Part shown: positions 8,110 to 15,928 of the stretch, one piece after another | Position numbering within the stretch: position 1 is the stretch's first letter | Layout of the letters: each line of letters starts with the position of its first letter | IMG/VR virus record: IMGVR_UViG_3300027728_000070 | Span: 1-27,519 of that record | Strand: one strand, 5' to 3' | DNA: 27,519 nucleotides | Origin: a virus | Notes under the pieces: generated by a model | The model's input: the letters and a program-made list of their open reading frames with translations, nothing else | Database searches by the model: none | Told to the model about the DNA's origin: nothing | Position numbers and translations under genes: made by a program

Positions 8110-9786
8110 TTAGCGTTCCGGGTTCCAGTTGCTACGTGGGGCAGCGGCTTCGACTTCAAGCAACTGATTGCCCATCTTCTGAAAGCGCTTCCCCGGTTGC
8201 CCGATAGATGCACCATCAACCTCAGAGCCGTCTTGCATGGCGCGTATTTTTTCACGCAACGAACTCTGAGGCGCAAATTGTTGCTTTAGCCCGTCCTGGA
8301 GCTTTTGGATTTGTGCATCGCCGTCCTGTGGATTGAGCTTCCCACTCAACACACCTTGGGCAATCCGGCCCTTTTGGACTGAGTAGTCCCCAATAGAGCG
8401 GATTTGCTTGATGATCCCATTGCGGCCTTCCACTGTTTGTGAAAGAGACGGTAGGCTTTGGAACATGACTTCCAAATCCTTGTCAGACGTTGCGCCCGCG
8501 CCTTGCTGGCGGAGTCCAGGAGCCATCTTGTTGACGATGGACTGGAACATCTGCGCTTCATGCAATCCCTTTGGCTCCAGCCCCATCGACTGCAACCATG
8601 GGCCAACAGTAGGCATCATCGCCGCCATTTTTCCGGAACCAACAACGTCGGAAAGCTGCTGCAGACGATCAACGTCGTTCAGCATTGAAACGGCTGAGTT
8701 TCCGTCCTTGGCGTGGCCTTGATAGATTTCAGCGTTTTGTTTTGCGGCTGCTTTCTGAAACTCCTTGGCTTGGTCGCTTTCAACGCCTTCCGGCAATTTG
8801 CCCGTCAGAACGTAAGCTTGATACTGTCCGGTTCCAGGCTTAAGCCCGAACCGCTCTGCATCCCTTGCTCGCTGCTCTGTCTCGTTGTTTTGGAGCTCAA
8901 TCTTCGCCATTTCCAGTGCGTTGACTTTGGACGAAAGCCCGTTCAACAGCGCAACGCCTTGCTTACGGGTGCCTGGGTTTTTGATCAGACCTTGCGTGGC
9001 CTGCATCTGGCTTTGGATGGTGGCAATCTGCTTGTCGTACATGGCCAAGCGCGGGTCAGCATTTGGCTGGGCTTGCGCTTGCGGCTGTGCGGGCTGAGTT
9101 TCTGGCTGTGGAGCGGCGTTCGCGGTTGCGCCTGTCATCGACCGCATCTGCTCATCGGACGGCTGTGCGGGCTGCTCTGGTGCCATTCCTTGCGCCGGGG
9201 CCTGCAACGGCTTGGGCATAGTAGGGCCAGCCGCAAGAAGGCTACCCCTAGCAATCGCCAGGGCACCCGCATCACCGTCGCGCGTTGGGTCGCTCGCACC
9301 GGGAATACCCTTGGCGACGTTGCCACCCGCAGCGTTGGCTAATTCACCGCCAGAGATAGCAGGACCAGCGCTCATCTGTGGCGCTGGCGTGTAACCGTTG
9401 TTTGGGCCTGATGCCAACATGCTGGTTGATTTCGGCTGTGCGCCCGGTGATGGCGACCCCTGATTGCCACCACCCGTCAACGCTTGGGTGTAGTTGTCCC
9501 ATGCGGCTGCGTCAGCCGACTTTTGACCTTGCAGAGCCTTAAGGTATTCACCATGCCATGCGGCCTCATTGATTTTCTCACCGATGTACGTCAGCCCTTC
9601 GCCCACGTTGCGGGGCGCACCCGAGCCCTTCGGCTTGGCTTGGCTCAGTGCAAACTGCGTATATTCTGGTCCAGCCGTTGTCGGGTCAGCCGCTTGCACT
9701 TGATCAATGGGGCTTTGCTGCGATAGAATTTTTGGCAGCTTGGCAATTGCTGGAAGCTGAAAAAATGGCGTCTGTTGCTGTGCCAT
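8110..9786 (-). CDS. Internal virion protein with a conserved podophage core domain
   Basis: The ATG at 9786 (558 residues, MAQQQTPFF) is preferred: GGGGG lies 9 bases upstream and the previous stop is at 9791-9793. A TTG at 9801 would overlap that gene. Residues 185-245 are a Pro/Gln/Ala-rich linker and 250-310 a coiled coil. Residues 405-460 carry LHEAQMFQSIVNKMAPGLR, then QQGAGATSDKDLEVMFQSLP and SLSQTVEGRNGI. I recognise this pattern from internal or tail-associated proteins of alphaproteobacterial podophages, where a Ser-Asp after GAG.. and the SLPSLSQT..G box recur. It has no enzyme motif. It is likely a structural or ejection protein of the virion interior; the exact role is unknown. 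Confidence 0.7.
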   Translation of the reverse strand: MAQQQTPFFQLPAIAKLPKILSQQSPIDQVQAADPTTAGPEYTQFALSQAKPKGSGAPRNVGEGLTYIGEKINEAAWHGEYLKALQGQKSADAAAWDNYTQALTGGGNQGSPSPGAQPKSTSMLASGPNNGYTPAPQMSAGPAISGGELANAAGGNVAKGIPGASDPTRDGDAGALAIARGSLLAAGPTMPKPLQAPAQGMAPEQPAQPSDEQMRSMTGATANAAPQPETQPAQPQAQAQPNADPRLAMYDKQIATIQSQMQATQGLIKNPGTRKQGVALLNGLSSKVNALEMAKIELQNNETEQRARDAERFGLKPGTGQYQAYVLTGKLPEGVESDQAKEFQKAAAKQNAEIYQGHAKDGNSAVSMLNDVDRLQQLSDVVGSGKMAAMMPTVGPWLQSMGLEPKGLHEAQMFQSIVNKMAPGLRQQGAGATSDKDLEVMFQSLPSLSQTVEGRNGIIKQIRSIGDYSVQKGRIAQGVLSGKLNPQDGDAQIQKLQDGLKQQFAPQSSLREKIRAMQDGSEVDGASIGQPGKRFQKMGNQLLEVEAAAPRSNWNPER

Positions 9787-9790
9787 CAGG

Positions 9791-11446
9791 TTAGCCCCCA
9801 AATCCGGTGAATGATCCGTTTTTCCACGTCACGCCCATCTGTCCGTTGTTCCATCCCCACTGGGGGCCTTTTGGTGGAGCCGAAAGCATTCCACCGGGCG
9901 GCTTTGGCTTGGCGACGTTGGCCGGTTGTGGTGCGGGCGTTGTCCCGGTTGCTTGCGGCTGTGCCTGTGGCGTCGATGGTGCTGGCGCACCAGATGGCGG
10001 TGGTGGTGGCTGCACGGGTTGAACGTCGCCAGCGCCTAACGCCATGCGGCCCGAAGTTGGGCCTTGGGCAATCATCGACTTCGGCGGTTCCGTTGGGCCG
10101 GGAGGCGGCTGCGGTGGAGCTTCTGTTGGTGGCGCAGCTTGTGCGATGATTGCGGGCTGCGACTTGGCTTGGATCGGCGTAGCGCTCGTAGGAGGGCTGG
10201 GAGCAGGAGGCGCTGAAATCATGCCAGCCGGTGGAGCCGGAAGCGTGCCCGTTGCCGTACCGTCGTCGTAACGTGAGCCCTTGAGCGGGTTGCTGTCTGC
10301 CATGGGGCGCGGGTTGGTGCCGTACCCGTTCGCAACCTGAAACGTATTGGCAAACTCAGGGCCTGCCGTCTTTGGATCTTTCCCCGGTGCCCACTTGGCA
10401 TCACCAGGGCGAGCCACAACACGCGGATTGTTGTCGTGGACGTACAGCATATCCTTGTTGCCACGGTCGAATGCGCCTTGAAGCGTGTCCCGTTGCTGCT
10501 CTGGTGTAAGACCGCCCATGTGCAGGACTTCACGGCCCGCAGTCGGGTGCATCATCGTTCCAGTGCGCTCGTTAAAGCCGCTCACAGCCTTGTCGGGTGG
10601 CGTTTGCCCATACACCGGCATGTTTGAGGCAAACGACGTGGCAGGCTTCACAACCGGCATCGGTGCCGTAGGTTGTCCGGGAACCGCCGTCATTGGCATC
10701 GGCGCTTCTGAGATGATGTTGTTGTTCATCGCGACGTTCGCGAACCCGCTTCCCGGAGTAGCAGGGGGAGGGGATTTGAGCATACTGCTTGCGGTGCTCA
10801 CGACGCCCTCATTGTTGACGGTTTGGGGTTGTGTGAACTTTGGCTGTGCAGAGGCTACCGGCTGCCCGTTCCCGTTAAGGTACATCGAATGCGCAGCGCT
10901 TAGATGTTCATCGTTCAGCCCAAAACCAGCCTTACTGCCTTTGCCTGACTCCCAACTAAGCAGTGCCTTCAAGAGACGTGGCGCAAACTTGGGGTCGCGG
11001 ATCATGTCTCGCGTAATGACGGTGTTGGGGCTGATGCCGACTTCTTTTGCTACGTACGCAGCATACGAACCGGAAGAATTGCCACCCGACCATTTGTGGA
11101 TGAAGTCGCTGAGCGGCTTGCCCGCATATTGCCGATCCATTAGCTCAAAGTTTGCAGCCGCACCCGATGCAGCGTTGGGAAAGTTGGCGATCAAATGCCC
11201 GCCGCCGATGGTATCAACACCGTCCATCCCGTACTTTTTCATCCACCCGGCGGGGTAAGTCGCACCTGGGTTATTGTGGCGGATGTTGGCCGGGATTGAG
11301 CGGTCATAACGGCGGTTGCCTGCCCCATGATTTGGCGATGCATGAACGGTCGTCTTCCAATCACCGATTGCCGGTGCGGACTGTGGCGACTGAGCTTCGC
11401 TGATCTTGCGCTTTCCCGCAGCTTCGAAGTCTTCAAGCCAGCCCAT
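9791..11446 (-). CDS. Virion peptidoglycan hydrolase (lysozyme/transglycosylase-like domain) with Pro-rich tail
   Basis: A 551-residue protein. Residues 45-170 match a virion muralytic domain: SIPANIRHNNPGATYPAGW (50-68), a Gly-rich turn, FPNAASGAAANFELM, and YAGKPLSDFIHKWSGGN, then the ITRDMIRDPKFAPRLLKAL helix. The same box order is found in phage cell-wall-degrading proteins such as PRD1 P5-like or lytic-transglycosylase-like entries. It should cut peptidoglycan during DNA entry rather than lysis, since it sits among ejection proteins with no holin nearby. Residues 400-530 are highly Pro/Ala-rich and contain SAPP motifs at 411-414 and 522-525. The C-terminus ends with a small Gly/Trp-rich cap. 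The bond it cuts cannot be told from sequence alone. Confidence 0.75.
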   Translation of the reverse strand: MGWLEDFEAAGKRKISEAQSPQSAPAIGDWKTTVHASPNHGAGNRRYDRSIPANIRHNNPGATYPAGWMKKYGMDGVDTIGGGHLIANFPNAASGAAANFELMDRQYAGKPLSDFIHKWSGGNSSGSYAAYVAKEVGISPNTVITRDMIRDPKFAPRLLKALLSWESGKGSKAGFGLNDEHLSAAHSMYLNGNGQPVASAQPKFTQPQTVNNEGVVSTASSMLKSPPPATPGSGFANVAMNNNIISEAPMPMTAVPGQPTAPMPVVKPATSFASNMPVYGQTPPDKAVSGFNERTGTMMHPTAGREVLHMGGLTPEQQRDTLQGAFDRGNKDMLYVHDNNPRVVARPGDAKWAPGKDPKTAGPEFANTFQVANGYGTNPRPMADSNPLKGSRYDDGTATGTLPAPPAGMISAPPAPSPPTSATPIQAKSQPAIIAQAAPPTEAPPQPPPGPTEPPKSMIAQGPTSGRMALGAGDVQPVQPPPPPSGAPAPSTPQAQPQATGTTPAPQPANVAKPKPPGGMLSAPPKGPQWGWNNGQMGVTWKNGSFTGFGG

Positions 11447-11499
11447 TGCCTTTGCCAGTCTCCAAATATAGCGTTGCGATTAAACTCAGGGGGTACGCA

Positions 11500-11820
11500 A
11501 TGGGACTATTACTGACCGCTACCGCACTCGCACTTCAAGTCGCAGCGCCTCAAGAAGAACCGGCGCGCTACTGGTACAATGAGTGCTCTAAGCAAACGCT
11601 GACTTGCCACGGCTATGTGCGGGGTGTGTTCGAAGCGACGCAAATACTGGCAGGACAATCCGGGTCGAAACTCGTATGCGCACCAGACCAATTTAGCGCG
11701 TCCAGCATGGCTGCCTACATGGTTAAGACCATGAACGAACCCGGCAACGAGGAGATGAAAACCATGTCGTTTTCGGGCCTAGTTATCGCTGCGCTCGAAA
11801 GCAGTTACCCCTGCAAATAA
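11500..11820 (+). CDS. Rap1a/Tai-type immunity-like secreted protein
   Basis: This small protein is on the strand opposite to the virion genes. I chose the ATG at 11500 (106 residues), which has AGGGGG 6 bases upstream; an in-frame TTG at 11446 would give a more basic N-terminus but lacks a ribosome site. The N-terminus (MGLLLTATALALQVAA) looks like a signal peptide, though with no positive charge. The rest fits the Rap1a/Tai immunity family: C..(x4)..C-HGYVRGVFEA, CAPDQFSASS, a VKTMNEPGNEEMK helix, and a final ALESSYPCK, giving four Cys able to form two disulfides. Rap1a/Tai proteins bind and block type VI secretion amidases in the periplasm. A phage copy may protect the host or tune cell-wall cutting; this role is inference. 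Possible upstream -35 TTGCCA at 11452, with only a weak -10. Confidence 0.7.
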   Translation: MGLLLTATALALQVAAPQEEPARYWYNECSKQTLTCHGYVRGVFEATQILAGQSGSKLVCAPDQFSASSMAAYMVKTMNEPGNEEMKTMSFSGLVIAALESSYPCK

Positions 11821-11859
11821 CAATACTTACACCGAATCGCGCACGCAATCGTTTTCGCG

Positions 11860-13164
11860 TCAATGGGGGCCGTTTACCGCAGCATAATCAACCGCAAGGA
11901 ACCCGTTCGGCATAAGCGCAACAGCCTCAGGCATGACCCGTGCCAACTCTTGCGCCATGACCCCAACCCGGCGAACAGATGGCGCATCCCAGACATACCG
12001 CCAAGCGTACCAGCCAAAGCCACGCGCATCGTCCAACAGATGAACAATGTCAGCCTTCAAGCGCCGGTCGCTCATCATCATCGGAAGCGAAATCAGGTTC
12101 CCCGCCAAGCCCATCAGCCCGCCCATCATCGACTGTTGCTGCTGAACCTTCGTTTGCCACTTCTGCATGTCCATTTCAGCGGAGCGGTAAACACTTTCGG
12201 CAACCGGCGTCTGAGCGATGGTGCCAGCTTTAAACGGCTGGAACTGCGGAACCTGAATTTGACCACCATGCACAAGCGCACCGATCTCGTTCATCGGCTG
12301 TGTGCGCTCAACAATCAGTTCCTGCAACTGCTGTTGCCGTAGCGTGTTGACGTAGTTCGCGGCCTCGACAAGAACCGAAAGCTGCTGAACCTGTGCCATA
12401 TTGCGGAACTGGAATATCAGCACTTGGCGTTGAAATTTCTTGTCTGAAACCCCGTTCGCAAACTCGCCTTTCATGCCCTCAAGTTGTACAATCCGGGTCT
12501 GCTCTTGCTGGGCAACCAAGAACGCTTGCAGCCGCGCATCGTTGTTCTTGCGGTCGATTGCCAGCATGGCCCGGTCATAGGCGACCATGCCGGGGAAAAG
12601 CCCTTGGTTTGCAAGAGACGCCACAGCCGCATCGTGGTCAATCGTGTACTGGTATTCTAGCCGCTCCAGGATCGCATCGCGCGTCGCCGTGATGTGTGCC
12701 GTCAGGTCAGCCGCACCAATCGTCTCAACGGGGAACGTCCCGGCATCAGGCCCGGTCAGGTTCAGCGTTGGCGCAACAGGCGAAGCCCTGTGAGCCGGAA
12801 GCGAAGCCAAAGACAACCGCTGCGTCACGAGGTCGTTCAGCGTCCGAATTTGCTGTAGCGCGTACTCGTTGGACTCCAGCGAAATATCCAATTGCTTGTC
12901 GAAGCTGTCTTGAGCTTTCGGGACAAGCGAAGTCGTCTTCTTCCAACGCTTAATATAGCGCGTGCCGGTGATGGCACCGTTCGCATCGTATGTGTTAGTC
13001 GCATAATCCCCTGGCATCTGCTCGAAGGTAACGCCGCCGTCTGGGCGCACCTCGTCAGCGTTTGACAGAACAGTGTTCGCGAACGCGACCTCAACATTTG
13101 CCATTTGTTGCGCAGCAGCAGTCTTATAAGGGTCAGGTGTTGGTGGAGGTGATGGGGCTTTGAT
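11860..13164 (-). CDS. Virion protein with C-terminal peptidase S74 chaperone domain; probable AUC start
   Basis: The first ATG (13104) gives 414 residues but has no ribosome site. The frame stays open for 20 more codons, to an ATC at 13164 placed 5 bases after a perfect AGGAGG, and an in-frame TAG precedes that. The added residues (KAPSPPPTPDPYKTAAAQQ) look like the usual N-terminus of this phage family (a Pro-rich, DPYKTA..QQ opening before ANVE.A.ANT). The middle is helical and Gln-rich. The last 73 residues form an S74 domain (SDRRLKADI ... RVGVMAQELARVMPEAV ... GFLAVDY). Ser345 and Lys350 (ATG numbering) have the 5-residue spacing of the endosialidase self-cleavage dyad Ser911/Lys916. 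S74 domains fold trimers and cut themselves off. It lies between two opposite-strand cargo genes. Confidence 0.75.
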   Translation of the reverse strand: MKAPSPPPTPDPYKTAAAQQMANVEVAFANTVLSNADEVRPDGGVTFEQMPGDYATNTYDANGAITGTRYIKRWKKTTSLVPKAQDSFDKQLDISLESNEYALQQIRTLNDLVTQRLSLASLPAHRASPVAPTLNLTGPDAGTFPVETIGAADLTAHITATRDAILERLEYQYTIDHDAAVASLANQGLFPGMVAYDRAMLAIDRKNNDARLQAFLVAQQEQTRIVQLEGMKGEFANGVSDKKFQRQVLIFQFRNMAQVQQLSVLVEAANYVNTLRQQQLQELIVERTQPMNEIGALVHGGQIQVPQFQPFKAGTIAQTPVAESVYRSAEMDMQKWQTKVQQQQSMMGGLMGLAGNLISLPMMMSDRRLKADIVHLLDDARGFGWYAWRYVWDAPSVRRVGVMAQELARVMPEAVALMPNGFLAVDYAAVNGPH

Positions 13165-13175
13165 TTTAACCTCCT
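13164..13175 (-). promoter_or_regulatory. Perfect Shine-Dalgarno followed by AUC, supporting a non-AUG start
   Basis: On the minus strand AGGAGG (13175-13170) is followed after five bases (TTAAA) by ATC at 13164-13162. No ATG, GTG or TTG stands at a workable distance in the frame that leads into the S74-tailed gene. An in-frame TAG at 13176-13174 blocks any start further upstream. Confidence 0.55.
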
Positions 13176-13228
13176 AAGGCCATTGTTTGTTGGGTTTGGT
13201 GCGGCAGGTCACGTTGAAACGCTGTGCT

Positions 13229-13257
13229 TTGACAACTCAAAATCCTTAATCTAGTTT
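13229..13257 (+). promoter_or_regulatory. Possible sigma-70-type promoter for the HNH gene
   Basis: A perfect -35 (TTGACA, 13229-13234) is followed 17 bases later by a weak -10 (TAGTTT, 13252-13257), about 40 bases before the HNH start at 13297. The gene runs against all flanking virion genes, so it needs its own promoter. The poor -10 keeps confidence modest. Confidence 0.4.
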
Positions 13258-13296
13258 GGAGGTGCGAGGCTACCAATCTAACAAAAGGCTCCAACA

Positions 13297-14190
13297 ATGG
13301 CAAAGCACTCACTCGAAATCCGCCGCCGCTTCTGGTCTAAGGTCAAGAAGAGCGGAGAACGCAACGGCTGCTGGGAATGGCAAGCAGCCAAGGGAACAAA
13401 CGGCTACGGCGCTTTTTCTCTGAACGGAAAGCCTATGATTGCAAGCCGGGTTGCCTATGAAATCGCTCATGGCATTGGATCAATTGGGATGCTCAACGTC
13501 TGCCACAAATGCGACCGCCCTGGCTGTGTGAGGCCAAGGCATCTGTTTTTGGGAACTCACAAGGACAACCTTGCGGACGCGGCGAACAAGGACCGGATGC
13601 CATACGGGGATAACGGACCAGCGGCACGTCACACATCAGAGACAATTGAGGCTATCAAACTAGATCGTGCTGCGCTTATGACGTACCGCGCGATTGGCAA
13701 GAAGTACGGGCTGCACGAGAAGTGCGTATCCGAAATCCTTCGTGGTAAGATGCGTGTCCGTGAGTACGATCCTGCAAACAAGAAGCTTGTCGAACTTGTC
13801 ACGATGGGCCGTCGCAGCATCACACAGGCTCAAGCCGATGCTGTTTTGAGAGGACTGGCGCTAGGACTTACTCCCACGCGGCTTTCAATCACGTTGCAAG
13901 TGCCGCTTGGGATTATCTCAAAAATCCGCCACGGTAAGGCGTGGGTGCATCGACTTGGCGTTGATGGGCTTCCAACGATGGACGTTCTTGACCGCGTACA
14001 GGGCAAAGCTCCAAACTCAAAGCCGAACACCGATCCTGAAATTGTTCGGCAGATCGAGGCCGCTATTTTGGCAGGTGAAAAGCAACAAGTGATCGCAGAC
14101 AGGTTCGGGTTAGCTCAGACTGGCGTTTCGTACATAAAAAAACGTCTGCTTTCCCGTTCTACTCCCCCGCCGCTTGCAGCGCCGCGATAA
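13297..14190 (+). CDS. HNH homing endonuclease with three helix-turn-helix units
   Basis: A 297-residue protein with a clear ribosome site (AAAAGG, 8 bases before the ATG). Residues 25-100 form an HNH_3-type nuclease: CWEW (25-28), a RVAYEIAHG helix, VCHKCDRPGCVRPRHLFLGT (68-87) with zinc-type Cys and the catalytic His area, then HKDNLADA (88-95). Three HTH-like units follow at about 113-152 (YRAIGKKYGLHEKCVSEILRG), 173-216 (ending ISKIRHGKAWV) and 247-283 (QVIADRFGLAQTGVSYIKKRL). They probably read the target site. Such genes copy themselves into intron- or gene-less alleles by cutting them. It is convergent with the metallopeptidase gene and overlaps its end by 32 bases, so the last residues are encoded on both strands. 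Confidence 0.9.
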   Translation: MAKHSLEIRRRFWSKVKKSGERNGCWEWQAAKGTNGYGAFSLNGKPMIASRVAYEIAHGIGSIGMLNVCHKCDRPGCVRPRHLFLGTHKDNLADAANKDRMPYGDNGPAARHTSETIEAIKLDRAALMTYRAIGKKYGLHEKCVSEILRGKMRVREYDPANKKLVELVTMGRRSITQAQADAVLRGLALGLTPTRLSITLQVPLGIISKIRHGKAWVHRLGVDGLPTMDVLDRVQGKAPNSKPNTDPEIVRQIEAAILAGEKQQVIADRFGLAQTGVSYIKKRLLSRSTPPPLAAPR

Positions 14191-15928
14191 GCGCTGCTCT
14201 CTTGCTTTGGTCTTGGGTTAGGCCAGCCATGGGAGCGGCTGTGGCGGGGTTGCCGTTTAGCTGCAAATGCTGTGACATTTCTGGATGGTCGTTAACGATC
14301 CTACGCAATTCTTTAGCCAGCACCGGAGACGTAGTTTTTATATAATTGGGGTTCGTCAAATATGCGCGGAACGCCTCAGCCATGATTTCGCTAGGTGCTT
14401 CTGACGGCGGATACCCAAAATCTTCAGGAGTAGCATGACCATGGCGCGGGAAATCCGTGCCTGCGCTTAGCTCATGGTAAACCTCTGATGCCCCTCTTGA
14501 CCCCGATGGGCTAATCGGGGCATTGCCGGTCATGTCATCAATATGATGGCCAAGCTCATGCGGGATGACGAGATTTCTCTCGCTATCGGTTAGCGTATCA
14601 AGATGGCGAATCTGGCGCTTCGCTACACCTCCAGAATCAAACGTTAGGGCTGATCCAACAGCGCCTGGTCGTCCAGGGTCAACGCGGCCCTCTGGTGCGG
14701 AATGAGATTGTATCCCAAGTCTTCCAAGTAATCCGCTGATGTCATCTGGGGATAGAGGTTCGTTTGCGCCGCCGAAAGTGCGTCTTCCTGCGACGTATGG
14801 GGCCGTGAGTGGCCTCCCATCAATGTCATGCGTAAGGATGCTTCCTCGCGCGCCTTCAAGTGCGTTTTTGTAGTCGTCACTGAAAGGTCTTTCTCTTAAC
14901 CGTATTGGTGCGAAGCCAACTTCATGCTTGTTCTTTATATTAACATTTTTAGGATGTTGCGTCAATTGGCTTGGTCCATCCGGAACCGCCCCCGTGCTCA
15001 TCTGCGGGCCGCCATGTTCGCTGGTTAATGCGCCGAACACGCCGACAGTGGATTTGTCGCCGGGGTTGGTGAATAGATCGTTGTCGCTAAACCTGACAGA
15101 CGGATCATCCAGCAATCGCGCATCATTGAACGACCGTGACTGAACCTCAACCGGGCGCGGCAACTCCATGTTGTTGGCCGATGTGCTCCTGACATTCTCT
15201 GTGCGCCGTAGTTCTGTTTCCGCGTTGTAATCTGCCATCGTTTTGCGGTAGAGCGCACTGATCTCATCAGGTCCAGCGGCGTATGGAATACCCAGCCCCG
15301 AGTTATCACCGTACGCGTCGTTAAAACGCGCTAGCTCTGGGTGATCTGCATAGGCTCCAAACGTCGTGAATGGCCGGGTCGGCGGCATTGGCTCTGACGT
15401 TACGCCCTTGTGTAAATTCAGGAGCCACTGCCCAAAAACAGCGGGGTCCTTTGAATTGCTGTTCATGATAGCAACGCCGTACTGGTCGCGAAGCTTTTCA
15501 ATCAACGGCTCAGCCGCGTCTATGATCTGCCGATTTGTTGCGCCGCGCAAAATTGCATCGCGAATTGGCTGCTCGATTGCTGTCGCCGGGTCATTCTTGG
15601 CGTTGGCTGCAATGCGTTTGGTAAGGTCAAAAGGCTCCACGCTCATCTGTGGGCCGTTGCCGCCGTGCGTGAGTTTGCCCCCCGCCATCCCGACACTTTC
15701 CCCACCGCGCACACCAGCCGACAACAGCCCGCCCATCGGCAGCGTGCCCGCAACGTTGAGCGTATCAGGGAGCGCATTGTATCCGCCAAGCTCGCCATCG
15801 CGCGGAGCGTGTGCCGTAGCAGGCGTGCCGGTGATGCCATAGCCCGTCGTCGCCTGATGCAGCCGATCCGCAGCGCCGTACACCTCCTGCGGCATACGCA
15901 GCAGGCCCGCCATCGTGTTGTGAGCCAT
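14159..15928 (-). CDS. Virion-module protein with HEXXH zinc metallopeptidase motif
   Basis: From its first ATG this is 589 residues, but the frame is open back to a TAG at 16010 and continues in the same frame into the 78-codon gene 16010-16246; the true protein may be a fusion of about 695 residues. No good ribosome site precedes 15928. The N-terminal third is Gly-rich and low complexity. GPQMS occurs twice (92-96, 307-311). The C-terminal part has IPHELGHHIDDMTG, with H457-E458-x-x-H461 as zinc ligands and catalytic Glu, then SEIMAEAFRAYLTNP with E514 or E518 as a likely third ligand, as in gluzincin-type peptidases. The substrate is unknown; it could process virion proteins or open the host envelope. 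Codon use after about residue 190 is more AT-rich than in its neighbours. Confidence 0.75.
   Translation of the reverse strand: MAHNTMAGLLRMPQEVYGAADRLHQATTGYGITGTPATAHAPRDGELGGYNALPDTLNVAGTLPMGGLLSAGVRGGESVGMAGGKLTHGGNGPQMSVEPFDLTKRIAANAKNDPATAIEQPIRDAILRGATNRQIIDAAEPLIEKLRDQYGVAIMNSNSKDPAVFGQWLLNLHKGVTSEPMPPTRPFTTFGAYADHPELARFNDAYGDNSGLGIPYAAGPDEISALYRKTMADYNAETELRRTENVRSTSANNMELPRPVEVQSRSFNDARLLDDPSVRFSDNDLFTNPGDKSTVGVFGALTSEHGGPQMSTGAVPDGPSQLTQHPKNVNIKNKHEVGFAPIRLRERPFSDDYKNALEGARGSILTHDIDGRPLTAPYVAGRRTFGGANEPLSPDDISGLLGRLGIQSHSAPEGRVDPGRPGAVGSALTFDSGGVAKRQIRHLDTLTDSERNLVIPHELGHHIDDMTGNAPISPSGSRGASEVYHELSAGTDFPRHGHATPEDFGYPPSEAPSEIMAEAFRAYLTNPNYIKTTSPVLAKELRRIVNDHPEMSQHLQLNGNPATAAPMAGLTQDQSKRAALIAALQAAGE

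Noticed and set aside
8713-9342. Plus-strand open frame with hydrophobic, Leu/Cys-rich product that could look like a membrane protein
   Set aside because: It mirrors the Gln/Ala-rich part of the protein 8110-9786; CAG/CAA codons read antisense as Leu. No ribosome site.
10485-11258. Long plus-strand open frame (257 codons)
   Set aside because: It is antisense to the peptidoglycan hydrolase gene, has no ribosome site, and its protein is Pro/Cys-rich without any motif. The minus-strand frame has clear domains.
11446-11499. Longer N-terminus for the Rap1a/Tai-like protein from a TTG at 11446
   Set aside because: It would give a better charged signal peptide but has no ribosome site and starts within the divergent gene's start codon; the ATG at 11500 has AGGGGG at ideal spacing.
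11821-11859. Possible terminator between the two convergent genes
   Set aside because: Only a 4-base stem with a long loop could be drawn and there is no clean T-tract.
13105-13296. A further small gene or a minus-strand promoter in the HNH/S74 intergenic region
   Set aside because: No coding frame with a start and ribosome site was found apart from the AUC extension. A TTGGTA/TAGATT pair on the minus strand is too weak to list.
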